A stretch of 5,654 bases of DNA from Acidobacteriaceae bacterium (GTDB taxonomy: Bacteria > Acidobacteriota > Terriglobia > Bryobacterales > Bryobacteraceae). The stretch spans positions 1 to 5,654 of the forward strand of contig JAFAZU010000608.1 of assembly GCA_019239585.1 (NCBI GenBank), given 5' to 3'. The notes below the pieces were generated by a model. The model did not search any database. It had not been told where the DNA came from and worked only from the letters and a program-made list of their open reading frames with translations. The translations under genes were made by a program, and so were the position numbers. Of this stretch, positions 1 through 5,654 are shown one piece after another (position 1 is the first letter of the stretch; each line of letters begins with the position of its first letter).

Positions 1-927
1 TACGACTGTTCCGGTCTCACGATCTAACAGGTATTGAGTACGCTTTTGGGGCTGTCCTCCGGTGCCGGTATCGACCACTGCTGACACTGGTGCGTTTGCG
101 TCGCGCACGACATTCAGTGTGATGGTGCGCCAATCGGAGTTGAGGGACTTCGTGACCGTAAACAGACGGTTATAATTCGGTTCGTGTCCCGTTCCGGATG
201 CACGTCCGTGCGGACGCCCAGCGCGGTCGCGGCCGGAAGCTGCCGGGGTAGAGCCGGTCAGGCGGAATAGCAGCGCGTTCGCCCAATCAAACGACATCAC
301 CACGCCGGTCAACGCAATGACCAGCAAGGGGAGGGCACACCAGATCCCCAGGACATTATGCCAGTTCCACTCGCGCGCCCTGCCGCGGAGTCCCGTTCGA
401 AACGCGGTTGCGGCGCGCACAGCCCTCCAACTCCATTGGCGTGGCACCCAAAGAACGATTCCGAGGAGAATCAGCGCGCCGAACAGCAGGTTCGAGACCG
501 CTGCCAGCCAATGGCCGATACTCTTGGAACCCAGCGGCGCACCAAGCGCTCGGTGCCATCGCTCGATGGTGAAGAAAAACTCGTGCGCACGGGCCGAACT
601 GAAGCCGAGAACCGCGCCGCTGTAGGGGTCGACATACGCGGTCTTCCCCCGACCGATGGCAAACTGCATGGCGGCCTGCGGCTGAGGGCGCAGGACAATC
701 GCCGTCGGCTCCCCCATCCCGGCGCGGCGAACCGCCGCTAGCAGTTCGTTGATGAGTCGTGGCCGGGCGCCTGGGGGGACTGAAACAGAGCGAAGATCCC
801 AGTCCACCAACTCGACCATCTGCCGTTCGAAGGACAGCACCACACCGGTAGCGGCCATCACAAAAATGAACAAACCGGCGGTCACGCCAGTCGATAGGTG
901 CAGCCAGAAAAGAGCCTTGCGAATCAT
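1..927 (-). CDS. PepSY-associated transmembrane protein (PepSY_TM family), C-terminus outside window
   Basis: Reading the minus strand from the ATG at 927-925 gives 309 codons without a stop up to the left edge, so the 3' part is missing. The protein opens MIRKALFWLHLSTG. It has hydrophobic segments at about residues 13-33, 141-161 and 192-212. Family-like features are H10 just before TM1 with a TG motif inside it, the YVDPYSGAVLG segment (98-108), ERWHRAL (H125), GHW (H139) before TM2, and WHWHNVLGIW (H188, H190) before TM3. These match PepSY_TM proteins (PF03929), inner-membrane proteins with conserved histidines; known members include the ferrisiderophore reductases FpvG and FoxB and iron-regulated PiuB-type proteins. 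A fourth helix would be expected beyond the window. No clear Shine-Dalgarno precedes the ATG. It is divergent from the response-regulator operon, and a regulator box lies 22 bases upstream of the start. A role in iron or siderophore reduction is inferred from the family; the substrate is unknown. Confidence 0.88.
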   Translation of the reverse strand, partial: MIRKALFWLHLSTGVTAGLFIFVMAATGVVLSFERQMVELVDWDLRSVSVPPGARPRLINELLAAVRRAGMGEPTAIVLRPQPQAAMQFAIGRGKTAYVDPYSGAVLGFSSARAHEFFFTIERWHRALGAPLGSKSIGHWLAAVSNLLFGALILLGIVLWVPRQWSWRAVRAATAFRTGLRGRAREWNWHNVLGIWCALPLLVIALTGVVMSFDWANALLFRLTGSTPAASGRDRAGRPHGRASGTGHEPNYNRLFTVTKSLNSDWRTITLNVVRDANAPVSAVVDTGTGGQPQKRTQYLLDRETGTVV

Positions 928-949
928 GATGCCAGCGTGACGGCCTGAT

Positions 950-966
950 CTTAAAATTTCCTGAAA
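950..966 (-). promoter_or_regulatory. Putative response-regulator box 1 (tandem TTTCAG-N5-TTTAAG)
   Basis: On the minus strand this reads TTTCAG-GAAAT-TTTAAG, two hexamers with an 11-base period (CTTAAA-N5-CTGAAA on the plus strand). It matches the layout of PmrA/QseB/BqsR boxes and resembles the boxes at 3147 and 4312. It lies between the PepSY gene (start 22 bases away) and the response regulator (start 57 bases away), so it could serve autoregulation, control of the PepSY gene, or both. Being so close to the PepSY start, with TAAGAT at its downstream edge as a possible -10, it could repress that gene if that -10 is used. On the regulator side, AATAAT at 1007-1012 is the best -10 candidate, but I see no good -35. 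Confidence 0.6.
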
Positions 967-1023
967 ACTTCTTTTCCGGCCTCCAATGCTTCCTCAAATT
1001 TGATCCAATAATGGGTAGGTCTG

Positions 1024-1695
1024 ATGCGCGTCCTGCTGGTCGATGATGACCGTGAAGTAGCCGAGTATGTCCGGCGAGAGCTGGAAGAGGAGTCGTTCAG
1101 CGTCATTGTGGCGCACGATGGCGGGTCGGGCTTGCGCTTGGCGGAGACCTCCGCGTTTGACATTATCGTTCTGGATGTGATGATGCCTTTCCTGGATGGC
1201 TTGCAAGTAGCGCGCAGTCTCCGCAGGCAGAATATTCTCACACCGATTCTCTTGCTGACTGGCCGCGATGCTCCCGAGGAAATTGTGCGCGGGCTGGACG
1301 CGGGCGCCGACGATTATCTGACCAAGCCGTTTTCGTTCGACGTGCTTCTGGCTCGCATTCGCGCCCGCACGAGAAAACTTGACGGAAAGAACACTCAACT
1401 CCGCTTCGCTGATTTACTACTTGATTTGAATGAACACAAATCCTGGCGGGGAAAGCGCCTTATCACTTTAACGCGCACGGAGTTCGCCATTCTCGAATGC
1501 CTGCTGCGGTCCGCTGGCCGGGTAGTAACGCGGGACCGGCTGATCGAAACGGTTTGGGGAGATCGTGAAGTGAGCGAAAACAATCTCGACGTTTTCATCA
1601 AGTTTCTTCGTTCCAAGGTCGACGTGCCGGGTTCGCCCAAGCTGATCCACACCGAGCGGGGGCTCGGCTACAGTTTGCGCCAGGAGACAGAGTGA
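1024..1695 (+). CDS. OmpR/PhoB-family two-component response regulator
   Basis: A cytoplasmic, phosphorylation-controlled transcription factor of 223 residues, the usual family length. The receiver domain spans about 1-115: acidic pocket D7-D9, phospho-acceptor D51 in IIVLDVMMP, switch residue T79, and K101 in the LTKPF motif. The winged-helix DNA-binding domain is about 127-219, with LTRTEFAILECLL, the GRVVTRDRLIETVWG recognition region, the NLDVFIKFLRSKVD segment and the terminal HTERGLGYSL hairpin. It is closest in style to CusR/QseB/MprA-type regulators. I would not assign a symbol. The ATG at 1024 starts right at the receiver's first strand and follows a modest GGTAGGT purine run. Its stop overlaps the kinase start (GTGA), so the two are co-translated partners. 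Three tandem repeats in the surrounding gaps are its likely targets, including one in its own upstream region. Confidence 0.95.
   Translation: MRVLLVDDDREVAEYVRRELEEESFSVIVAHDGGSGLRLAETSAFDIIVLDVMMPFLDGLQVARSLRRQNILTPILLLTGRDAPEEIVRGLDAGADDYLTKPFSFDVLLARIRARTRKLDGKNTQLRFADLLLDLNEHKSWRGKRLITLTRTEFAILECLLRSAGRVVTRDRLIETVWGDREVSENNLDVFIKFLRSKVDVPGSPKLIHTERGLGYSLRQETE
1682..1686 (+). promoter_or_regulatory. Ribosome binding site that sets the GTG start of the sensor kinase
   Basis: AGGAG lies five bases before the GTG at 1692, inside the last codons of the response regulator. Together with the GTGA overlap it supports 1692 as the start and indicates translational coupling. It is the clearest Shine-Dalgarno in the window. 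Confidence 0.75.
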
Positions 1696-3125
1696 ACCGG
1701 TTAAGCCCGCGCTCCTTGCGCGTTCGCCTCACCTTTTGGTATTCCTGTGCCCTGGTTCTGGTGACGTTAATCCTCGCGGGCGCAAGCCGTTGGGCGCTGG
1801 CCGTCAGCCTCAATCATGCGCTGGATCAAAGTCTGCGCTATCGGCTGATTGGCCTGCATGGTTTCATCGAGGAAAACAGCCACGCGGGGTGGGATCGCCT
1901 GACCACGAAACTCCGCGAGTTGGACCACCTCGGAGAGCTTTTCCAGGTGTTCGGACCGCAGGGCGAACTCATAGCACAGTCCGACGGCTTAGCGCGTCAT
2001 CACGTCCGCCGGCGACCGCCGCCCGATCCCGGAGCGGGCATGCTGTTCCGGAATACCGGGCCGCACCGGTTTCCCCTTCGTATGGCAACCCAGCGGATCT
2101 ATGTGGATGGACAGCCCCTAGTGATCGAAGTAGCGGACCCACAGGCAAAGTTCCACAACGTCCTGAGCGAGTTCTATTCTGTCCTGTTCCTTGCGCTTCC
2201 CTTTGTGTTGGCTCTGGCCGCGCTGGGTGGCTATTGGCTCAGCAGCCGGGCTCTCTCCCCAGTAAACCGCATTATCGAGGAGGCGCGCGCCATTGACTCG
2301 GCCAACCTGACGGCCCGACTTTCCGTTCCTGCCTCAGGCGACGAATTGCAGCGGCTCTCGGAGACGCTCAACGGGATGTTGGGCCGTGTCGAACAATCGT
2401 TACGGCAGGTGCGTCAGTTCACCGCTGATGCTTCGCATGAACTGCGCGCACCGATGACCTTGATCTACACCGCCGCACAATTCGCGCTGCGGCGTGAGCG
2501 CAGTCCGGATGAGTTGAAGGAGTCTCTACGCAAAATTTTCCACGCAGCCAAACGATGCACGGAACTGATTAACCAACTTCTTTGGCTCGCACGATCCGAT
2601 GCGGGGACTGCCCGAATGGAACTGGTCTCAACTGATCTGGTGGCCCTCGTGGAAGAGGTTGTAAGCGAGGTCATGGTGCTAGCCTCCGACAAGGGCCTCA
2701 CCGTCTCAATCAACGTGCCGGAAGAGCCGATTCGTGCCGAAGTGGACGAGGCTTCCTTTCGGCGCATGCTGTTGATTCTGCTGGATAATGCCATCAAGTA
2801 CACGACGGCGGGCGGTAGTGTCACGCTTCGCGTAAGGGAGGACACAAGTGACGCGGTGATAGCCGTGACCGACACTGGCATGGGTATTCCCGCTGAGCAA
2901 CTGCCGTTCATTTTTGACCGTTTCTGGCGCGCGGATCAGGTGCGCTCCCGAGACACAGGCGGAACCGGACTAGGATTGGCAATCGCTCGTGAAATTGCGG
3001 GAAGTCATGGGGCAGAGCTTAGTGTAGAAAGCTCCCCTGGGCAGGGATCGACATTCACAGTTCGACTTCGGCGCTCTACCGGGGAGCTGTCGACTGTACG
3101 CACGTCAAGTGAGCAGCCAGTATAG
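1692..3125 (+). CDS. Membrane sensor histidine kinase with HAMP domain, partner of the upstream regulator
   Basis: A 477-residue inner-membrane kinase that should phosphorylate D51 of the regulator encoded just before it. Order of parts: TM1 about 13-38; periplasmic sensor about 40-160; TM2 about 163-183; HAMP about 184-238; HisKA with the phosphorylated H249 in ASHELRAPMTLI; then the ATPase domain with N box LLDNAIKYT (N366), G1 box DTGMGIP (D394), F box FIFDRFW (408-412) and G2 box GGTGLGLAI (423-431). All catalytic boxes are intact. The overall plan is that of CusS/QseC/PmrB-type kinases. The sensor region contains a His/Arg/Pro-rich stretch (RHHVRRRPPPDP, 102-113). It has no ExxE metal motif of the kind used by PmrB or BqsS, so a metal signal is not shown by sequence. 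The start is GTG, chosen for the AGGAG at 1682 and the overlap with the regulator stop. The stop is TAG at 3123. Confidence 0.95.
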   Translation: MNRLSPRSLRVRLTFWYSCALVLVTLILAGASRWALAVSLNHALDQSLRYRLIGLHGFIEENSHAGWDRLTTKLRELDHLGELFQVFGPQGELIAQSDGLARHHVRRRPPPDPGAGMLFRNTGPHRFPLRMATQRIYVDGQPLVIEVADPQAKFHNVLSEFYSVLFLALPFVLALAALGGYWLSSRALSPVNRIIEEARAIDSANLTARLSVPASGDELQRLSETLNGMLGRVEQSLRQVRQFTADASHELRAPMTLIYTAAQFALRRERSPDELKESLRKIFHAAKRCTELINQLLWLARSDAGTARMELVSTDLVALVEEVVSEVMVLASDKGLTVSINVPEEPIRAEVDEASFRRMLLILLDNAIKYTTAGGSVTLRVREDTSDAVIAVTDTGMGIPAEQLPFIFDRFWRADQVRSRDTGGTGLGLAIAREIAGSHGAELSVESSPGQGSTFTVRLRRSTGELSTVRTSSEQPV

Positions 3126-3135
3126 TGTTCGAACA
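3126..3135. repeat. Perfect 10-base palindrome TGTTCGAACA directly after the kinase stop
   Basis: A fully self-complementary decamer begins at the base after the kinase TAG. It is too short and has no T-run, so it is not an intrinsic terminator. It sits 11 bases before regulator box 2 and could be a small operator half or chance. Confidence 0.3.
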
Positions 3136-3146
3136 TTCTTCCCGAA

Positions 3147-3163
3147 TTTCAGACGGCTTCAAG
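3147..3163 (+). promoter_or_regulatory. Putative response-regulator box 2 (TTTCAG-N5-TTCAAG), without an obvious target gene
   Basis: Two hexamers with an 11-base period. Bases 3144-3165 match 4309-4330 at 19 of 22 positions, so this is clearly a sister of box 3. It lies in the convergent gap between the kinase and the amidohydrolase, oriented to the right, with no recognisable plus-strand gene before 4435. A weak -10-like TTTTAT lies at 3189-3194. Possible roles: promoter of an RNA antisense to the amidohydrolase, promoter of a very short peptide, or a relic of a lost gene. Confidence 0.5.
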
Positions 3164-3267
3164 GTAAAGGAGTGGAGCTGGCATTAACTTTTATGGCCTG
3201 GAGCTTCGTCCACCAATTCCAGTTCTTCGGGCGAGATTCTATCTGAAATGCTTCCCTAATGAACCAG

Positions 3268-4197
3268 CTATGCTGGCACTTTGAATAGCCGCTTTCCGTT
3301 CTCCCACGTGATCTTCCGAAACACCTCAGGAGATGCCAACTGCTGCGAAAGTTCCAGAGTGGCCCGCGCGACACACTTTCCGGCGAGTCGGCTGGCTTCC
3401 GGATTGTTCGCCTGCGAAACGCCTCCCCCTTTGCCGTCTACACAACTGCAATCACTCCCGAAGAGTAACTTGTCCTGGTGGCGAGCCATAAATCCTCTTG
3501 AAAACTCCCGATCGCGGGACAGCGCATTGTTGCCGGAATTCGCTGACATATCGGCGTACAAATTCGGGAACTCGGACAACCATCGGTCGGTCAATCCGCC
3601 CTGCTTGATGGGTCCCACCGGATAGCCACGATCCGTGGGAACCTCGGCGCTGATATGCGCCCAGAACAGGTCGCCGTGTCCGATAAACGTGGTTTTCGGA
3701 TAAGCGCGGAGGATCTTGTCGAATTGGTCGTAACCGGTGTTGTACGGCAGCTCGCCCGGAAAGTGCGGAAAGTTCTGGATATGCATCATGACTGGCACAT
3801 GCATCTCCGCTGCAAGGTCATAAACTCGGCGCATCTCGGGGGAGTCCAAAGCCAGATGATACTTCAGTTCCCCGATGCTCACCGCCCCGTCCCGGATCGC
3901 TTTTCGGAACATGTCTTCGGCTTGCGGCTGCGACGGGTCTGCGGACACAGAGCGCACGAAATGTCCGGGTCGTTTCTCCATCTCGCGTTGCGCTTGATCC
4001 TCGTCGTTATTACGGGTTAGCAGCACCGCATGGGTCACACCGCAGCCTTGGCAATGGGTAAAGCAGCTATCGGGATCCCGCCGCAGGTGAAGGTGAGTGT
4101 CAAGCACCGGTCCGCCCCACAAAGAGTCCGTTTGAGAACGAAGCCCGGTAGTCACACTAAAAGCCAAGCAGGTTTGGAGGAACGTTCGCCGTTGCAT
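3268..4197 (-). CDS. Exported metal-dependent amidohydrolase (amidohydrolase_2, TIM-barrel)
   Basis: A 309-residue hydrolase or decarboxylase-type enzyme of the PF04909 fold; the substrate cannot be read from sequence. Probable metal ligands are H35 and H37 (DTHLH, strand 1), H139 (VMMHIQN), H174 (FIGHGDLFW) and D249 (LFGSDCS). IGELKYH (108-114) is also typical of the family. The leader MQRRTFLQ followed by an uncharged stretch to about residue 19 is a plausible but weak Tat signal, suggesting export. Unusual are three cysteines in the first loop (C45, C49, C52; CX3CX2C) and two beside the catalytic aspartate (C250, C252). The gene is convergent with the kinase and divergent from the phosphatase gene. 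The ATG at 4197 is the natural start because it opens the RR leader; no Shine-Dalgarno precedes it. The protein appears full length, ending after WENGKRLFKVPA, a usual end for this family. Fold assignment is confident; role is not. Confidence 0.88.
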   Translation of the reverse strand: MQRRTFLQTCLAFSVTTGLRSQTDSLWGGPVLDTHLHLRRDPDSCFTHCQGCGVTHAVLLTRNNDEDQAQREMEKRPGHFVRSVSADPSQPQAEDMFRKAIRDGAVSIGELKYHLALDSPEMRRVYDLAAEMHVPVMMHIQNFPHFPGELPYNTGYDQFDKILRAYPKTTFIGHGDLFWAHISAEVPTDRGYPVGPIKQGGLTDRWLSEFPNLYADMSANSGNNALSRDREFSRGFMARHQDKLLFGSDCSCVDGKGGGVSQANNPEASRLAGKCVARATLELSQQLASPEVFRKITWENGKRLFKVPA

Positions 4198-4208
4198 GAG
4201 GAAGAGAA

Positions 4209-4236
4209 GTTACAGGGAGTGTAGCAGAAGTGACAA
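4209..4236 (-). promoter_or_regulatory. Candidate promoter of the amidohydrolase gene
   Basis: On the minus strand, TTGTCA (4236-4231, five of six to the -35 consensus) is followed after 16 bases by TGTAAC (4214-4209, four of six to the -10). The start codon begins 11 bases after the -10, so the transcript would be nearly leaderless. That fits the absence of a Shine-Dalgarno. This is judged by eye only. Confidence 0.35.
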
Positions 4237-4311
4237 AGGTGCCCACGTGAAAATGGTTGAAAGGACACACTTTTCCCGCCCCACGCAGTTTAGTGCCAAT
4301 CTTTTGCGGAA

Positions 4312-4328
4312 TTTAAGACAGCTTTAAG
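4312..4328 (+). promoter_or_regulatory. Putative response-regulator box 3 (TTTAAG-N5-TTTAAG, perfect tandem repeat)
   Basis: The two hexamers are identical and 11 bases apart, an exact fit to the published BqsR pattern TTAAG-N6-TTAAG and to the PmrA/QseB box. The site lies in the 237-base divergent region, 107 bases before the phosphatase start and 115 bases from the amidohydrolase start. About 21 bases downstream is TATGAG (4350-4355), a weak -10 at the spacing expected if the box replaces the -35. This favours activation of the phosphatase gene on the plus strand. Confidence 0.65.
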
Positions 4329-4434
4329 GTGAGGAATGCAAACTTGCGATATGAGCAGGGTTGTTTTGCTACTGAGCCTCCATGCAGGGCTGCAAAAGCA
4401 CTGACATTACACTGAGTCCGTTTCAGAAACATTT

Positions 4435-5654
4435 ATGAAGTTGTATAGGCATTCGCTATGGAAGTTTGGCCTCGTGCTCGGGATAGGTGCCCTAATTGCA
4501 TTAGTGCTCTGTATTCAATGCGTGCGGACCTATTGGTACATCGATGCCGTCCTGGTTCCGCAGGGAGCCGAACGTGAGGCGGAGCGACAAGTGGGCGCTC
4601 TCGCTACCGCCGCCCGGAGCGCCGGAATCACCGACGGGCGCGCGCTTGGGCTCGTGATCGAACACACTCTGGAATCTGCAGCGGATCGCGTCTTGTGGAT
4701 GCGTGTGTTCGATGGGGAAAACCATCTTCTCGCTCAGGGAGGCAAGCCACAGGGAACTGCCAAAGTGCCTTCGCGCTGGTGGGAAAGAGTAGAAACGCAT
4801 GAGAGCCTTGGCGTTTTGGTCGATACGCCGGAAGGCAAGGCGTTTGTTGCCATGCTCCCGTTTCGCATTCCACGGCCGCCGCATCCCTTTGAAGCAGGAA
4901 CCAGACCGCCTGACCCGCTAAGCCGTGCCCCAGGTATCCGCCGCATCCCGGCGTACGTGATCGAGTTGGCCATTCCCCTTAAGGCCGTCTCCGGCGCTTT
5001 TGACGGGCTTCGCCAAAATTTGATCGTGGGCCTGATCGCGTCCATTGCTCTGTTGATCTCCGTTGCTATGATCGGGCTGCGCACGCCTTCCTACCTTCGC
5101 GGCAAATATCTTGAAAATGAACTGCAGTTGGCTAGGCGGGTTCAGAGTGACCTGCAGCCGAGGCCGCATTCCGTATCCCCGCACGTGGACTTTGCGGCGT
5201 CGGCTGTCGCCGCCGATCACGTCGGGGGAGATTTCTATGACATCTTCGAAACAGCTTCCGGGCAGATTGCTATTGTCCTGGGCGACGTCTCGGGCAAGGG
5301 AGTTTCGGCGGCGCTGCTGGTAAGTGTGCTGCAAGGCGCAATTCGCTCCTCGACGGCATCGCAGCACGAATCAGCCTGCGAGCAGATCAACCGTATGTTA
5401 TGCGAGCGGACGGCTTGTGAGCGGTTCGCCACTTTGTTCTGGGGCGTTTTTGATCCCAGTAGCGGTACTTTGCATTATGTAAATGCCGGTCACGCGGCTC
5501 CGATGCTAGTGCATAAAGGCCAGAACCGAATTGAGCGATTGGATGAGGGCGGACCCGTTCTTGGGATGCTTCCCACGGCTTCCTACTCGGCAGGAACGGT
5601 CGAGGTTCAGGCTTCCGACATGCTGGTCCTCTACTCGGATGGCATCAACGAAGC
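4435..5654 (+). CDS. Two-pass membrane protein with SpoIIE/RsbU-type PP2C phosphatase domain, C-terminus outside window
   Basis: An open frame of 406 full codons runs to the right edge. TM1 is about 11-31, an extracytoplasmic sensor-like region about 34-192, TM2 about 195-215, then a short helical linker (ENELQLARRVQSDLQP, 228-242) of the kind that feeds PPM/SpoIIE domains. The phosphatase domain shows the metal-binding signatures GGDFYD (D266), GDVSGKG (D284), NAGHAAP (350-356) and YSDGINEA (D402). All needed aspartates seen so far are present; perhaps 60-80 residues are missing. RsbU-like proteins dephosphorylate anti-anti-sigma factors (STAS domain) in partner-switching cascades; no such partner is visible here. 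The ATG at 4435 is the only good start, since an in-frame TGA lies at 4402. No strong Shine-Dalgarno is seen. Regulator box 3 lies upstream in the same orientation, so control by the neighbouring two-component system is likely. Confidence 0.9.
   Translation, partial: MKLYRHSLWKFGLVLGIGALIALVLCIQCVRTYWYIDAVLVPQGAEREAERQVGALATAARSAGITDGRALGLVIEHTLESAADRVLWMRVFDGENHLLAQGGKPQGTAKVPSRWWERVETHESLGVLVDTPEGKAFVAMLPFRIPRPPHPFEAGTRPPDPLSRAPGIRRIPAYVIELAIPLKAVSGAFDGLRQNLIVGLIASIALLISVAMIGLRTPSYLRGKYLENELQLARRVQSDLQPRPHSVSPHVDFAASAVAADHVGGDFYDIFETASGQIAIVLGDVSGKGVSAALLVSVLQGAIRSSTASQHESACEQINRMLCERTACERFATLFWGVFDPSSGTLHYVNAGHAAPMLVHKGQNRIERLDEGGPVLGMLPTASYSAGTVEVQASDMLVLYSDGINE

Noticed and set aside
356..997. 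Minus-strand open frame of 213 codons overlapping the PepSY gene in another frame
   Set aside because: The overlapping frame from 927 has three membrane segments and PepSY_TM motifs and stays open to the edge. This one is Arg/Pro-rich with no recognisable domain.
994..1398. Minus-strand open frame opposite the response regulator
   Set aside because: It is antisense to a fully intact receiver domain and shows no domain of its own; a GC-rich shadow frame.
3264..3276. Hairpin CCAGC-TAT-GCTGG at the amidohydrolase stop codon, as a terminator
   Set aside because: The stem is only five base pairs and no T-run follows in either direction; it overlaps the stop codon and is probably chance.
3281..4224. 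Plus-strand open frames (3281-3625, 3655-4020, 4030-4224) opposite the amidohydrolase
   Set aside because: The minus-strand gene has all catalytic motifs. These frames have no domain, no good ribosome site and overlap it fully or nearly so, although box 2 could drive non-coding transcription across them.
4421..4437. TTTCAG-N5-TTTATG overlapping the phosphatase start, as a fourth regulator box
   Set aside because: The second hexamer is poor and includes the start codon itself, and the extended RT-N-ARG context is missing.
4501..4884. Minus-strand open frame opposite the phosphatase N-terminal region
   Set aside because: The plus-strand frame has TM1, the sensor region and a downstream PP2C domain in one continuous reading; this is its shadow.
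4978..4983. Single CTTAAG inside the phosphatase gene (and TTAAG at 1701-1705 in the kinase) as regulator sites
   Set aside because: Only one half-site is present; the expected second hexamer 11 bases away does not match.

Overview
The window looks like chromosomal DNA of a GC-rich Gram-negative soil-type bacterium. Acidobacteriota (Solibacter/Bryobacter-like) is my best guess, from protein style only: a PepSY transmembrane protein, a secreted amidohydrolase_2 enzyme with an RRTFLQ leader, and a membrane-bound RsbU-type phosphatase. There is no rRNA or marker gene to confirm it. I see no tRNA, rRNA, mobile element, CRISPR array or origin. Every non-coding gap is shorter than 300 bases.

Layout from left to right: (1) 1-927, minus strand, the first 309 residues of a PepSY-associated transmembrane protein that runs off the left edge. 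(2) 928-1023, a divergent intergenic region with a tandem repeat of response-regulator type. (3) 1024-1695, an OmpR-family response regulator, and 1692-3125, its membrane sensor kinase, overlapping by GTGA. (4) 3126-3267, a convergent gap that nevertheless holds a second copy of the tandem repeat. (5) 3268-4197, minus strand, an exported metal-dependent amidohydrolase. (6) 4198-4434, a divergent gap with the third and best copy of the repeat. (7) 4435 to the right edge, plus strand, a two-pass membrane protein with a SpoIIE/RsbU-type PP2C phosphatase domain that runs off the window.

The most informative signal is in the gaps. All three intergenic regions carry a pair of TTTAAG-like hexamers with an 11-base period (TTTAAG-N5-TTTAAG in its cleanest form). 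This is the architecture of the boxes described for PmrA, QseB and BqsR (TTAAG-N6-TTAAG). The simplest reading is that the regulator encoded here binds all three. It would control its own operon and/or the PepSY gene, and the phosphatase gene and/or the amidohydrolase. That makes the window a compact local regulon: a two-component system wired to a membrane protein of the iron/siderophore-reductase type and to a second membrane signalling protein. PmrA and BqsR answer to iron in other bacteria and PepSY membrane proteins include ferrisiderophore reductases, so iron, metal or envelope redox stress is a reasonable but untested guess for the stimulus.
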